Below are positions 37,464 to 47,400 of a stretch of DNA of 64,000 nt, one piece after another. Within the stretch, counting starts at the first letter, position 1, and each line of letters begins with the position of its first letter. Below the pieces are notes generated by a model. It saw nothing but the letters and a program-made list of their open reading frames with translations. It ran no database searches and was not told the DNA's origin. This DNA comes from Cobetia marina (GTDB lineage Bacteria > Pseudomonadota > Gammaproteobacteria > Pseudomonadales > Halomonadaceae), in contig NZ_CP017114.1 of the NCBI RefSeq assembly GCF_001720485.1, positions 2,170,001 to 2,234,000 on the forward strand, written 5' to 3'. The position numbers and the translations under genes were made by a program.

Positions 37464-38828
37464 ATGTTCGAACCTCGCCTGAATGACCCCGCACTGACCC
37501 ATGCCGAGGCACATCGCGCGCATCTGGCGGCGCTGCAGGCGCGCTATGAGCTTGCCATGCAACAGCATGATCTGGACGCCATCGTGCTGCATAGCGGCAA
37601 GCCGAAACGGCATTTCGCCGATGACCAGGATGCCAGCTTCAAGTCCCATGCTCACTTCCTTCACTGGGTGCCGATGGCAGGCCTGAGCGATAGCTGGCTG
37701 CTGGTTCGTCCGGGTGAGCGTCCAACGCTCTATCTGTATGCCCCTGATGATTTCTGGCACCTGTCGCCCACATTGCCGACACCTGACATCGCCCCCTGGG
37801 CTGCGTGCTTCGAGATCGTGCATCTGCGCAAGCCGACACTGCCGGAGCGTCCCGAGGGCCGCGTGGCGCTGGTGGGTGAGATCGCCGAGCTTCAGCCGGA
37901 GGTGGTCAGCGAGCTTGAGGCGCTGCCCAATCCGCTCGGGCTTGTCCGTCAGCTGGACGAGGGGCGCGTCTGCAAGAGCGAATTCGAGATCGCCTGTCTG
38001 AGAGAGGCCAGCCTGCGCGCTGCCCGTGGCCACCTGGCTGCCCGGCGGACCTTCATGGAGGGCGGTGCGGAACTCGATATCCAGCTGGCATATCTCGGCG
38101 CGTCCCGCCAACGCGAATCCGATGTGCCCTACGGCAATATCGTCGGCCTCAACGAACATGCCGCGGTACTGCATTACCAGCACTATGGCCTGAAGACGCC
38201 TGATTCCCGCCGCAGCCTGCTGGTGGATGCCGGTGCCAGCGTGCACGGCTATGCCTCCGATATCACCCGCAGCTGGGCGGGTGATGACGCGCTGCCCCTT
38301 TACCGCTCACTCATCGAGGGCGTGGAGGCACTCCAGAAGCGCCTGATCGCCAGACTGGCGCCCGGGGTCGATTACGTCGAGCTTCACCTGGAAATGCATC
38401 GTGAGCTGGGGGAGCTGCTGCGTGAACTGGGCGTGGTTTCCCTGCCTGCCGAGGAGCAGGTCGCACAAGGCATCACCGCCGCCTTCTGTCCGCATGGTCT
38501 CGGGCACCTGCTGGGACTTCAGGTGCATGATGTCGCGGGTCGAATTCCGGATCACACCAGCGGTGAGGTGCGTCACCCTCCGGAAGGTCACCCGATGCTG
38601 CGCCTGACCCGCGTACTCGAGACTGGCATGGCCATCACCATCGAGCCGGGGTGCTACATCATTCCCATGCTTCTCGAGCCACTGCGCAGCGATGCACGGG
38701 GCAAGGCGATCAACTGGTCACTGGTAGACGCCCTGGCGCCTCATGGCGGTGTCAGAATCGAGGACAATCTGGTCATCACCGCCGATGGCGCCGAGAACCT
38801 GACGCGCAGCCCCGACACCGGATTGTGA
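37464..38828 (+). CDS. pepQ: Xaa-Pro dipeptidase (prolidase)
   Basis: A 454-residue M24 metallopeptidase that cleaves X-Pro dipeptides. All five metal ligands are visible: the two Asp in LLVDAGASVHGYASDITRSW, His in CPHGLGHLLGLQVHDV, Glu in TIEPGCYII and Glu in RIEDNLVI. The N-terminal domain (HSGKPKRHFADDQDASFKSH) is typical of PepQ rather than aminopeptidase P. It also fits the reported ability of PepQ to hydrolyse some organophosphates, an incidental activity. Position after the dipeptide transporter and a LysR gene suggests a peptide-scavenging module. Start ATG 37464, with AAGGAAGACAG upstream. Confidence 0.95.
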   Translation: MFEPRLNDPALTHAEAHRAHLAALQARYELAMQQHDLDAIVLHSGKPKRHFADDQDASFKSHAHFLHWVPMAGLSDSWLLVRPGERPTLYLYAPDDFWHLSPTLPTPDIAPWAACFEIVHLRKPTLPERPEGRVALVGEIAELQPEVVSELEALPNPLGLVRQLDEGRVCKSEFEIACLREASLRAARGHLAARRTFMEGGAELDIQLAYLGASRQRESDVPYGNIVGLNEHAAVLHYQHYGLKTPDSRRSLLVDAGASVHGYASDITRSWAGDDALPLYRSLIEGVEALQKRLIARLAPGVDYVELHLEMHRELGELLRELGVVSLPAEEQVAQGITAAFCPHGLGHLLGLQVHDVAGRIPDHTSGEVRHPPEGHPMLRLTRVLETGMAITIEPGCYIIPMLLEPLRSDARGKAINWSLVDALAPHGGVRIEDNLVITADGAENLTRSPDTGL

Positions 38829-39016
38829 GCAGCGCAGTGACCTGACCGACGACGGCGCATCATGCTGCAGTGCAACTAGCAGTGACCGATGGATAATGAA
38901 ATGATGCAGCCAGTCCTGGTATCAGACGTAAAGAATCACTGAATGGAAGTCAGGAAATCCTGGCATGTGGCGCGCGATGCCCCTGCTCGGGATTTCCTGT
39001 CTCTGGAGTCAGCGTC

Positions 39017-40075
39017 ATGCCTCATTCGATCTTCACCTCCGAGTTCCGGCCCGCTCTGGGGTTGCGCAATCGCCATGTCCAGACCTTGCTGCCCCGCCTG
39101 CTGCCTCGCGCCCCGCTGTCTCGCCGCACCGAGATACTCAACCTGCCGGACGGTGATTTCGTCGAGCTATCCTGGGTGACCAGTGATGGCAACAGCCGTC
39201 GCGAACGGGAAGTTGAACTGTCCGATGACGCCCCGCTGTTCGTGCTGTTCCATGGCCTGGAAGGCAATCTGGAGTCACCCTACGCTCGGGATCTGCTCAA
39301 TGCGGCAGCGCGTCTGGGGTGGCGGCCCGTGCTGATGCATTTCCGGGGGTGCGGGCAATCGCCCAACCGACTGCCGCGGGCCTACCACAGTGGTGACACG
39401 GCGGATGCCTACTGGGTTCTGGGGGAGATGGGCAGGCGTTACCCTCATGCCCTCAAGGTGGCCTGTGGCGTATCTCTCGGGGCCAACATGCTGCTCAAGC
39501 TGGTGGCGGAACAAGGCGGAGATGGGCTGGACCTCGCCGGGGCGATCGCGATCAGCGCACCACTGGATCTCGCGGCAAGCTCCGACGTGCTGAATCAGGG
39601 CAGCTCGCGACTCTATCAGCGACATCTGCTCAAGAGCATGAAAGCCAAGGTGGCCGCCAAGCTGGCCAACGGGCCGCTGCCCATCTCCATCGGTGCGCAC
39701 CAGCTGACGCAGTTGAACAGCTTCTGGGCCTATGACAACGAAGTCACGGCGCCCTTGCATGGGTTTTCCTCGGCCAGTGACTACTACTCCCGCGCCTCGG
39801 CCGGCCGGCTGTTGCGAGACATCGAGCTACCGACCCTGATATTGCAGTCGCTGGACGATCCCTTCATGCCTCGTGATCTGTTCTCGCGCTTCCCGCAGCC
39901 CTCTGAAGCGGTGCGGATCGAGTTGAGCGAACGCGGCGGGCATGTCGGCTTCATCGAGTGGCGGCGCGGTCGCCTGTCGTCCTGGCTGGCACGCAGAATC
40001 ACGCGCCAGCTCACGGATTGGTCAGCATTGTCACACTCCCGTCAGCGTCACAGTGTTCAGCAGGAAACGCTGTAA
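39017..40075 (+). CDS. YheT-family alpha/beta hydrolase
   Basis: A 352-residue alpha/beta hydrolase of the YheT group. RNRHVQTLLP near the N terminus, the oxyanion region VLFHGLEGNLESPYAR, the nucleophile elbow VACGVSLGANMLLKL, the acid in LQSLDDPFMPRDL and the His in ERGGHVGFIEW give an intact Ser-Asp-His triad. Substrates of this family are poorly known (esterase-like). The upstream region (38829-39016) shows no terminator. Its C terminus ends in a polar tail. Start ATG 39017; no strong ribosome site. Confidence 0.9.
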   Translation: MPHSIFTSEFRPALGLRNRHVQTLLPRLLPRAPLSRRTEILNLPDGDFVELSWVTSDGNSRREREVELSDDAPLFVLFHGLEGNLESPYARDLLNAAARLGWRPVLMHFRGCGQSPNRLPRAYHSGDTADAYWVLGEMGRRYPHALKVACGVSLGANMLLKLVAEQGGDGLDLAGAIAISAPLDLAASSDVLNQGSSRLYQRHLLKSMKAKVAAKLANGPLPISIGAHQLTQLNSFWAYDNEVTAPLHGFSSASDYYSRASAGRLLRDIELPTLILQSLDDPFMPRDLFSRFPQPSEAVRIELSERGGHVGFIEWRRGRLSSWLARRITRQLTDWSALSHSRQRHSVQQETL

Positions 40076-40318
40076 CTGACGTTGCCTACTGCCTCGTTCG
40101 AGCACCTGCCGCGTGACTGCTGCCCTGTATCGTGGGGCGAGCACGCGGAGACCTTCGCAGGTCAGATTCACAGACGTCTTCCGGCCCGAAGACGCCGTCA
40201 TTGCTGTAAAAGGAAACACAGACAAGATAACGGTATATAGAGAGAAGAAGGATTGCACTGTCGCGATGCCATGAGGATGGTAGACTGCGCGCCTGATACC
40301 TAGGCTATTGGTCTGATA

Positions 40319-41485
40319 ATGAACCTCATTTTTCGTCTGGTACTCGGCATCGTCGCCGGTGTACTGCTGGGTCAGTGGGCCCCGGACATCCTCGTGCGCA
40401 GCCTGCTCACCTTCAAGGTGCTGTTCGGCGAGCTGCTGGAGTATGCCATCCCGTTGATCATCCTGTTCTTCATCATGAGCGGCATCGCACGTCTCGAGCG
40501 CTCCTCCGGGCGGCTGCTGGCACTGACCATGGTGCTGGCATATGCCTCTACCACGCTGGCCGGATTGATGTCGGCGGTGGTGGGTCTCGAACTGGTGCCA
40601 CATATCGTGAGCCACACCCAGATGCCCGCCAGTCACCCGATGGTGCTCCAACCTTATTTCGCGCTGGACATCCCCCCCTTGACCGATATCAGCACCGCAC
40701 TGGTCACGGCTTTCCTGTTCGGGATCGGTATCTCCGCCACCGGCCATGATGGCCTGCGCAATCTTGCCGACGGTGGTCGTGACATCGTCGAGCGCTTCAT
40801 CGCCAAGGCACTGATACCGGCACTGCCCTTCTATATCGCCGGACTCTTCTGCGAGATGACCATCGCCGGCACGGTGGCCAACACGCTGAAAAGCTTCGGC
40901 ATGATCCTGATTCTCGCGCTGACCCTGCACTGGCTGTGGCTGAGTCTTCTCTACCTCGCCAGTGGCATGAGTACCGGCCGTGCACCGCTGGTGGCGCTAC
41001 GCAACATGTTGCCGGCCTACTTCACTGCCGCCGGCACCATGTCATCCGCCGCGACGATCCCCGTGACCGTGCGCCAGACGCGTCTGAATCATATCTCGCC
41101 CTCGGTCTCGAGCTTTGCCATTCCGCTGCTTGCCACGATCCACATGTGTGGCAGCGCCATCACGCTGACCATCTGCGCCATCGGTGTCATCCTGGTGACA
41201 CCGGCATTGCCACAGCCCGACCTGATGTCGTTGTTGCCGTTCATTGCCGCACTCGGGGTTACCATCATCGCCGCGCCGGGCTCGCCTGGCGGCGCCGCGA
41301 TGACATCGGTCGGAGTGCTCCAGAGTCTGCTGGGGTTCGATGCTGCCGCCGTCGGCCTGATGATGGCGCTCTATCTGGCGCAGGACAGCTTCGGCACGGC
41401 CTGCAATGTGGCGGGTGACGGCGCGCTGGTACAGTGGATCGATCGCTTCGCCGAAGCCGAACAGGATCGCCAGCGGTATCGCTGA
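40319..41485 (+). CDS. dicarboxylate/amino acid:cation symporter (DAACS family)
   Basis: A 388-residue secondary transporter. Family signatures: the re-entrant loop TAAGTMSSAATIPVTVRQT, and the helix-8 segment with GSPGGAAMTSVGVLQSLL and DSFGTACNVAGDGALV, which contribute to substrate and Na+ sites. About eight membrane helices are seen. The Thr-Met-Ser-Ser variant of the usual TRSSAA motif and the short N terminus place it near SdcF/GltP-like divergent members, so the exact substrate (glutamate, aspartate or a C4-acid) is open. Upstream 40076-40318 is AT-rich and probably holds the promoter. Start ATG 40319. Confidence 0.9.
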   Translation: MNLIFRLVLGIVAGVLLGQWAPDILVRSLLTFKVLFGELLEYAIPLIILFFIMSGIARLERSSGRLLALTMVLAYASTTLAGLMSAVVGLELVPHIVSHTQMPASHPMVLQPYFALDIPPLTDISTALVTAFLFGIGISATGHDGLRNLADGGRDIVERFIAKALIPALPFYIAGLFCEMTIAGTVANTLKSFGMILILALTLHWLWLSLLYLASGMSTGRAPLVALRNMLPAYFTAAGTMSSAATIPVTVRQTRLNHISPSVSSFAIPLLATIHMCGSAITLTICAIGVILVTPALPQPDLMSLLPFIAALGVTIIAAPGSPGGAAMTSVGVLQSLLGFDAAAVGLMMALYLAQDSFGTACNVAGDGALVQWIDRFAEAEQDRQRYR

Positions 41486-41712
41486 AGCCGAGACGACAGG
41501 CGGCATCGCCTCAAGCAGAAGGCCAGGCAGCCTGCCCGGTGACATCGGTGCTGGCTGACGCCATGACCGACTGGAATCCAGAGTTGCGCCATCCAGCCCT
41601 TATGGTCGCGTCCCCTTGACCGCATGTCAGAGCTGTTCTTTCGACGCGGCCATGGGGATTCACCTTCCCCGTGACGATGATGGATTTCATTCATGACACG
41701 GGGCAATCACGC

Positions 41713-42933
41713 ATGACTCCCTCCGACACCTCTTCCTCGACCCCCAGCGACGGCATCAGCAGCGCCCTGGTGCTGCTGTTTGCCTTCTGCTGCGGCGCGA
41801 TCGTCGCCAATGTCTATTACTCGCAGCCGATCATCAACATGATCGCGGGCGACATCGGGCTGTCAGAAAGCAGCGCCAGTCTCATCGTGGCGCTGACCCA
41901 GGGAGGATATGCGCTTGGCCTGCTGTTTCTGGTACCGCTGGGCGATCTGCTGGAAAACCGCCGGCTGTTGATCACCACGATCCTGATCTCGGCGGCGAGT
42001 CTGGTACTGGCGGGGCTGGCGGATGCTCCCTCCTCGTTTCTGCTCTGGTCATTGCTGATCGGTGTCAGCTCGGTCTCGGTGCAGATCCTGATCCCGCTGG
42101 CGGCTCACCTGTCTGCGGAACAGAGCCGTGGCCGCGTGGTCGGCAACATCATGAGCGGATTGCTGCTGGGCATCCTGCTGGCACGGCCCGCCTCCAGCCT
42201 GCTGGCGGATCACTTCGGCTGGCGCTGCATCTTCTTCGTCGGTGCCGCCTTGATGCTGCTGGTCGGGGGCGTGGTATGGCGGGTGGTCCCCAGCCGCCAG
42301 CCACGCCATACCTCAAGCTATCCCGCGCTGCTCAAGACCCTCGGCAAGTTGCTGCGTGATGAACCGGTACTGCGTCGTCGCTCCCTCTACCAGGGGCTGA
42401 TGTTCGCGGCATTCAGTCTCTACTGGAGTGCCGTACCGCTCGAGCTGGTCAACGAACACGGCTTTTCGCAGACGCAGGTCGCGCTGTTCACCCTGGTGGG
42501 GGTGTTGGGAGCTGTCGCCGCCCCGATCAGCGGACGCCTGGCAGACGCAGGCCACACCTCGATTGCCACCGTAGGCACCCTGGTACTCGCCAGTGCCAGC
42601 TTCGCGACGGGGCTGATGCCGATGACTCTACAGGTCGTTGCACTGGCCATGACGGGATTGCTGCTCGATTTCGCGGTACAGACCAACATGGTCCTCGGCC
42701 AGCGCGCCATCTATTCCCTCGACCCCGAGAGCCGTGGCCGCCTGAATGCCATCTACATGACCAGCATCTTCGTCGGCGGTGCGATCGGCTCGGCGCTGAC
42801 CAGTCTGATCTACGCCCATCTCGGCTGGAATGGCATCATGGCGATCGGTGGCGCCTTGCCGCTCGTGGCACTGGCATGGCTGTTGGTGAGTCGCTCACGC
42901 AGCCAGGATGAGGCCTCCCCCACGACGGACTGA
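41713..42933 (+). CDS. MFS transporter
   Basis: A 406-residue major facilitator with 12 predicted helices and a polar N terminus. The motif-A-like loop GDLLENRRLL lies between helices 2 and 3, and the sequence ANVYYSQPIINMIAGDIG matches the YnfM/sugar-efflux-like drug:H+ antiporter group. The substrate cannot be told from sequence. Start: ATG 41713 by length comparison; ATG 41671 in the same frame is possible, and neither has a strong ribosome site. A terminator hairpin follows. Confidence 0.87.
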   Translation: MTPSDTSSSTPSDGISSALVLLFAFCCGAIVANVYYSQPIINMIAGDIGLSESSASLIVALTQGGYALGLLFLVPLGDLLENRRLLITTILISAASLVLAGLADAPSSFLLWSLLIGVSSVSVQILIPLAAHLSAEQSRGRVVGNIMSGLLLGILLARPASSLLADHFGWRCIFFVGAALMLLVGGVVWRVVPSRQPRHTSSYPALLKTLGKLLRDEPVLRRRSLYQGLMFAAFSLYWSAVPLELVNEHGFSQTQVALFTLVGVLGAVAAPISGRLADAGHTSIATVGTLVLASASFATGLMPMTLQVVALAMTGLLLDFAVQTNMVLGQRAIYSLDPESRGRLNAIYMTSIFVGGAIGSALTSLIYAHLGWNGIMAIGGALPLVALAWLLVSRSRSQDEASPTTD

Positions 42934-42976
42934 GACGCGCAATCGGCCGTCGCCCAGCAGGCGGGCCCAGCAACCA

Positions 42977-43023
42977 GAAAGCCTCATGGCTGGCGTCGTG
43001 CTGACGGTCACCATGAGGCTTTC
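42977..43023. terminator. bidirectional terminator between MFS gene and msrA
   Basis: GAAAGCCTCATGG (42977-42989) pairs with CCATGAGGCTTTC (43011-43023) around a 21-base loop, between convergent genes. Confidence 0.8.
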
Positions 43024-43081
43024 GCGTTTCTTCAGGTCAGCGCAATCAGGGCAGACCGTACATGCGCTCGCCGCCCGCCAG

Positions 43082-43720
43082 CTAGCCGATCGGGCAGCTG
43101 ATCCCCGTGCCCTTCAGGCCACAATAGCCGCCCGGATTCTTGGCAAGATACTGCTGATGGAAATCTTCCGCGTAATAGAATGTCTCGAGCGGAGCGATCT
43201 CGGTGGTGATCCGTCCAAGACCGGACTGATTGAGCGCCTGCTGATAATCCGCCAGGCTCTTCTCGACGATCTCACGCTGCGCGTCATCGACGTAGTAGAT
43301 CGCACTGCGATACTGGCTGCCGATGTCATTGCCCTGACGCATGCCTTGCGTCGGATCGTGCGCTTCGAAGCTGGCACGCAGGATCTCCGGCAGACCGATG
43401 ACCGTCGGATCGAACACCACACGTACCACTTCGGTGTGTCCGGTCTTGCCGGTACAGGTCTCCTCGTAGGTCGGGTTCGGCGTATGGCCGCCAGCATACC
43501 CGACGGCCGTCACCACGACGCCCGGCAGCTGCCAGAACAGACGCTCCGCGCCCCAGAAACATCCCAGTCCCAGCACGATCTCCTCACATCCCTGGGGATA
43601 GGGAGGTACAATCGAGCGCCCATTGACGTGATGGGTACCCATTATCTGCAGCGGCTGTTCGCGCCCCGGCAAGGCATCTTCTGCCGAGGGAATGGCCTGC
43701 TTGTCTTGCGTCTTCCACAT
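43082..43720 (-). CDS. msrA: peptide-methionine (S)-S-oxide reductase
   Basis: A 212-residue MsrA, which repairs the S form of methionine sulfoxide. The catalytic Cys 54 is in [13 protein letters not shown]; the conserved [26 protein letters not shown] and the C-terminal [16 protein letters not shown] with two resolving Cys residues are present. AGGAGAGAGTCCGCC precedes ATG 43720 and decides the start over a longer frame. It is divergent from the YchJ-family gene with only 46 bases between starts, so their promoters overlap. Confidence 0.95.
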   Translation of the reverse strand: MWKTQDKQAIPSAEDALPGREQPLQIMGTHHVNGRSIVPPYPQGCEEIVLGLGCFWGAERLFWQLPGVVVTAVGYAGGHTPNPTYEETCTGKTGHTEVVRVVFDPTVIGLPEILRASFEAHDPTQGMRQGNDIGSQYRSAIYYVDDAQREIVEKSLADYQQALNQSGLGRITTEIAPLETFYYAEDFHQQYLAKNPGGYCGLKGTGISCPIG

Positions 43721-43766
43721 GGCGGACTCTCTCCTGTGTCGCGTCGTGCAATCGTGTATAGGTTCA

Positions 43767-44246
43767 ATGATGTCATCTCTGCCCCCCAAGATCTGCCCCT
43801 GCCAGCCCAACACCGCTGAGGCACGACGCTACGTCGATTGCTGTCAGCCGATTCATGCGGACATCACCCGCGCCGAACGCCCTGAGCAATTGATGCGCGC
43901 CCGCTACAGTGCCTTCTGCCTCGCGCTGAGCGACTTCCTCATCGACAGCTGGGACGCGGCACATTGCCCAGCACGCGCCGACCTGGAAGGTGCTGGCCCG
44001 CAATGGCTGGCGTTGGAGATTCTGGACAGCGGACAAGATGCCGATACCGGCATGGTACGCTTTCACGCCACCTTCTTCGAGCAGGGAAAGTTCCAACGAT
44101 TGCAGGAACTTAGCCGATTTCATCATGATGGCCATCACTGGCGTTATGTCGACGGTGATGCCGAGTGGCAGACATTGACGCCAGGGCGCAACAGCCTGTG
44201 TCCCTGTGGCAGCGGCAAGAAGATCAAGCGTTGCTGCACGGCATGA
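43767..44246 (+). CDS. YchJ-family protein with SEC-C metal-binding motifs
   Basis: A 159-residue YchJ/UPF0225 protein. It has a Cys-rich start (CPCQPN...RRYVDCCQP), the central NTF2-like fold segment [25 protein letters not shown], and a C-terminal SEC-C zinc motif ([18 protein letters not shown]). Function unknown for the family; SEC-C motifs bind zinc and contact partner proteins. Start at ATG 43767 or the next ATG at 43770. A terminator follows at 44354. Confidence 0.9.
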   Translation: MMSSLPPKICPCQPNTAEARRYVDCCQPIHADITRAERPEQLMRARYSAFCLALSDFLIDSWDAAHCPARADLEGAGPQWLALEILDSGQDADTGMVRFHATFFEQGKFQRLQELSRFHHDGHHWRYVDGDAEWQTLTPGRNSLCPCGSGKKIKRCCTA

Positions 44247-44353
44247 CGCTGACCGTCAGCGCCTGGTGCTGACGCGCACGATCACGATCTCTGGCATAAG
44301 CCCTGCAAGACCCGCCCTGCGAAACGCCCAGGAAAACGCCCTGCAAAACGAAA

Positions 44354-44384
44354 CAGCCCCCACCGACGCTATCGATGGGGGCTG
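44354..44384. terminator. terminator between YchJ-family gene and tamB
   Basis: CAGCCCCCA (44354-44362) pairs with TGGGGGCTG (44376-44384), convergent genes on both sides; an A-rich flank gives a T-rich tail on the minus strand. Confidence 0.75.
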
Positions 44385-44413
44385 AATCTGTGGCAATCAA
44401 TTGGCCTGGCGTG

Positions 44414-47400
44414 TCATCTGTCCTTGCCGACTCTGGGCGCCAGCTCACTGCGACCCAATGAGAAGCTGTAGAGCAGATCCACGGCCTGCGCCGTACCGGA
44501 CACCGCTTCGGCATACAGATTGCGGAACAGCTTGTAGCGCAGCGTCAGCTCCGCGATCGGCGAGAACAGCCCGACGCCGTAACTGAGCTTCAGATCCGGG
44601 GCGATATAGCCGCTGACCACCACCTGGCTGTCATCCCCGCTACCGGAACTGTCCAGACTCAGATCCCTCACGCCGAAGGTTTCCCCGATCTGTCCGACCA
44701 CCTGGCCACTTTGCGCCAGCGACATGCCGATCAAGGCGGACGTGACCGCACTGTCACTGCTGGTATCACTGTCCAGGCCTTCGCCGCGCAGCAGATAGCT
44801 CAGTGCCGACGACTCATCCATCGTCGGGTCCGAGAAGATCTCGATGCTGGGTGAGGAGGCAAGCCCCGTCACACGCACCCCTGCGGTCACGTCGTCCTCG
44901 GTGTTGTCAGGATCACGTATCGCCTCGATATTCAGACGCGGACTCGAGGGCGGACCGGCCAGCAATACCTGCCCCTTGCTGATCTGCAGGTCCTGCCCGA
45001 AGCTCTTGTAGGTCCCGTCGACGAGATTGACCTCACCGAAGACCTGCACACCGCCCTTGGACTGGCGCACATCGAGATCGCCTCTGAGCCTGGTCTTGAG
45101 CCCCATCGCCTCCAGGCGAGCATCTGGCCCGATATGGATGCCGATCCTCACATCCAGCGCCATGCCGGCCTCATTGAGCGCCTTGGCGGTATCGCTGCCA
45201 TCCGCCAGCTCAGCCGGGTTGGAGCTGTCCTCATCACTGGGACGCTCGATGATGATGGTGTCACTGGAGGGTGACACGGCAGACGGCGGCACCTGGTCCA
45301 CTTCGATGCGTGTCCACGGCACATTGACGTCACCTCGCAGTTTGAGCAGCGTGGGGCTGGCATCGATCTCGAGATCCGGTGCGACACGCATGCGCCCGAT
45401 CCCGGCGATATTGAGCTCGAGCGGATTCTTCGCACCGTCGAGATTCAATGCCGCCGTCCAGTCATCCAGGGTCGGCCAGGCCGCCTCGCCATCGATACCC
45501 CAGCGCGCATCATTGCCCACCAGATACCCTTCGATATCGGCACTGTTGCCATCGAAGTCGACGGTGAACTGGGCATCCGACAGCGACACCGGCAGCCCTT
45601 CACCCTGTACCTTGACGCCGGTCAGCGCGATCGGGCCGGTCAACGACGGCAGGCTCAGATTGCCGCCGACCTTGACGTCACCCGCCAGCTTGCCCTCCAG
45701 CTGAGTCATGCCCGCCACCAGCGGACGATACGGAGAGAGGTCGATATCGCGGATGGCCAGCGAGCCATCCAGCTGACCTGCGCCCGCCGGGTCGAGGACC
45801 GACACGGTGAGCCCGATGCCGCCAGCACTGTCGAGGCGAATCTGGGTGTCGAGATCAGCCTTCTCGGGCGTGGCCTCCAACGCCAGTTGCAAGGTGGTTT
45901 CCGGCAGCGACCAGGCATTGCCATCGGCGTCTTCCCCGGCCAGTGTCAACTTGCCTGCCAGCTCCGCGTCCGCATTCCAGCGTTGGCCACCCTGCTTCCA
46001 GCTTGCCGTGATCTTGCCGCCCGTGGCACCGCCGATGGTCCAGCTCTCCGGCATGGCGCTCTGGGCCATGTCCAGGGGAATCCCCTCGAGCGTCACCACG
46101 GCCTGGCCGTCATTGCCCGCACTCAAGGGCTCGGCGACACAGATCTGCCCCCCCTGTTCCCGACTCAGACAGAACGGCTGCACCAGCACGGTGCCCTTGG
46201 CGAGATTGGCATCGAAGCGTGCCGGCGTGTCGAAGTTGAAGTCCCCGAAGTCGGTATTCGCCGTCAGCGGAGACAGCGCACCGCGATAATGCTCACGCGC
46301 CTTGTCGAGCCCGCCCTTGAGGGTCAGTCCCAGACGTGACAATGGCATCTCGCCGGCCATCTCGGTATCGAACTGCAAGGTGTGGTCGCTCAGGAAGCCC
46401 CCCAGCGTCAGCGCGACCGTCGCGATCTGCTGTCCGCCAGCCCGAACGCCGTCGGCGTTGAGGGCGATATCCAGTGCCGGGTCATCCACACCACGCTTGC
46501 GGGCATCGACCCCGGCAGACAGCGCCATGTCAGAGATACGATTCTCCCCGATCTGCAGGCGTCGTCCCGTGAAGTTGCTCGCCAGTCGCGGCTTGTCGAG
46601 GGTGCCCGTGGCATCGATCTTGCCCTTGAGCTCACCCGCGACATCCGGCATCAGGGTCGAGAGCGCCGGGAAATCGATATTGGCGGCAAGCGTGATGGTC
46701 TTGGCAATCTTGCCGTTGGCGCTCAGGCGGTTCTGCCCCTGGCGCAGCTCCAGCGCGTCGACGTTCCACTGCATGTCGGCATTGCCTGAAAGCTTGCCGG
46801 TCAGCGTGAGCGGCCGCTCGAGCAAGGTGCCATGGATATCCAGCTTGCTGACATCGACGGCCCACGGGCCTTGCAGTGGCTGATGGAAGCTGGCCGCGAG
46901 ATTGCCGCTCAGCTCACCGCGCACGGCTTTCTGCCCTCCACCGGTCGGGGCCGGCAGCAGATCCTCGGGATGCAGCTTGTCGAGCGCCAGCTGGGCCACG
47001 ACCCGGAGTCCTTCCTTCCACTGGATCTCACCGCGGGTCGTCGCGGAGCCACGCTTGAGCGCGATCTTGAGCGGCTGCCAACGGTAATGCTCGAGATCGC
47101 CGTCGCCTGCCAATGACACGGTGGCACGCGGAATGTCACGGCCCTCGATGATGGCATCCAGCGTGGTCGTATAGCCTGACAGTGAGCCCTTGGCGACCAG
47201 TGCCAGATTCTCGACGAGATAGTCAGGCGTGAAGGAGGCAGACTGGCTCTTGGCGATGTGCTTGGCTGCGTTGTCCTGATGCGCAGTCTGGGCCTCTTTC
47301 TGAGGCGCAAGAGCAGCATCACCCGCTGCGTCATTGGCGGCGGCAAAGGGCCAGGTGATCCGTTTGGCGCTCAGACGCGCCTCGAAGGGCAGATCACTGT

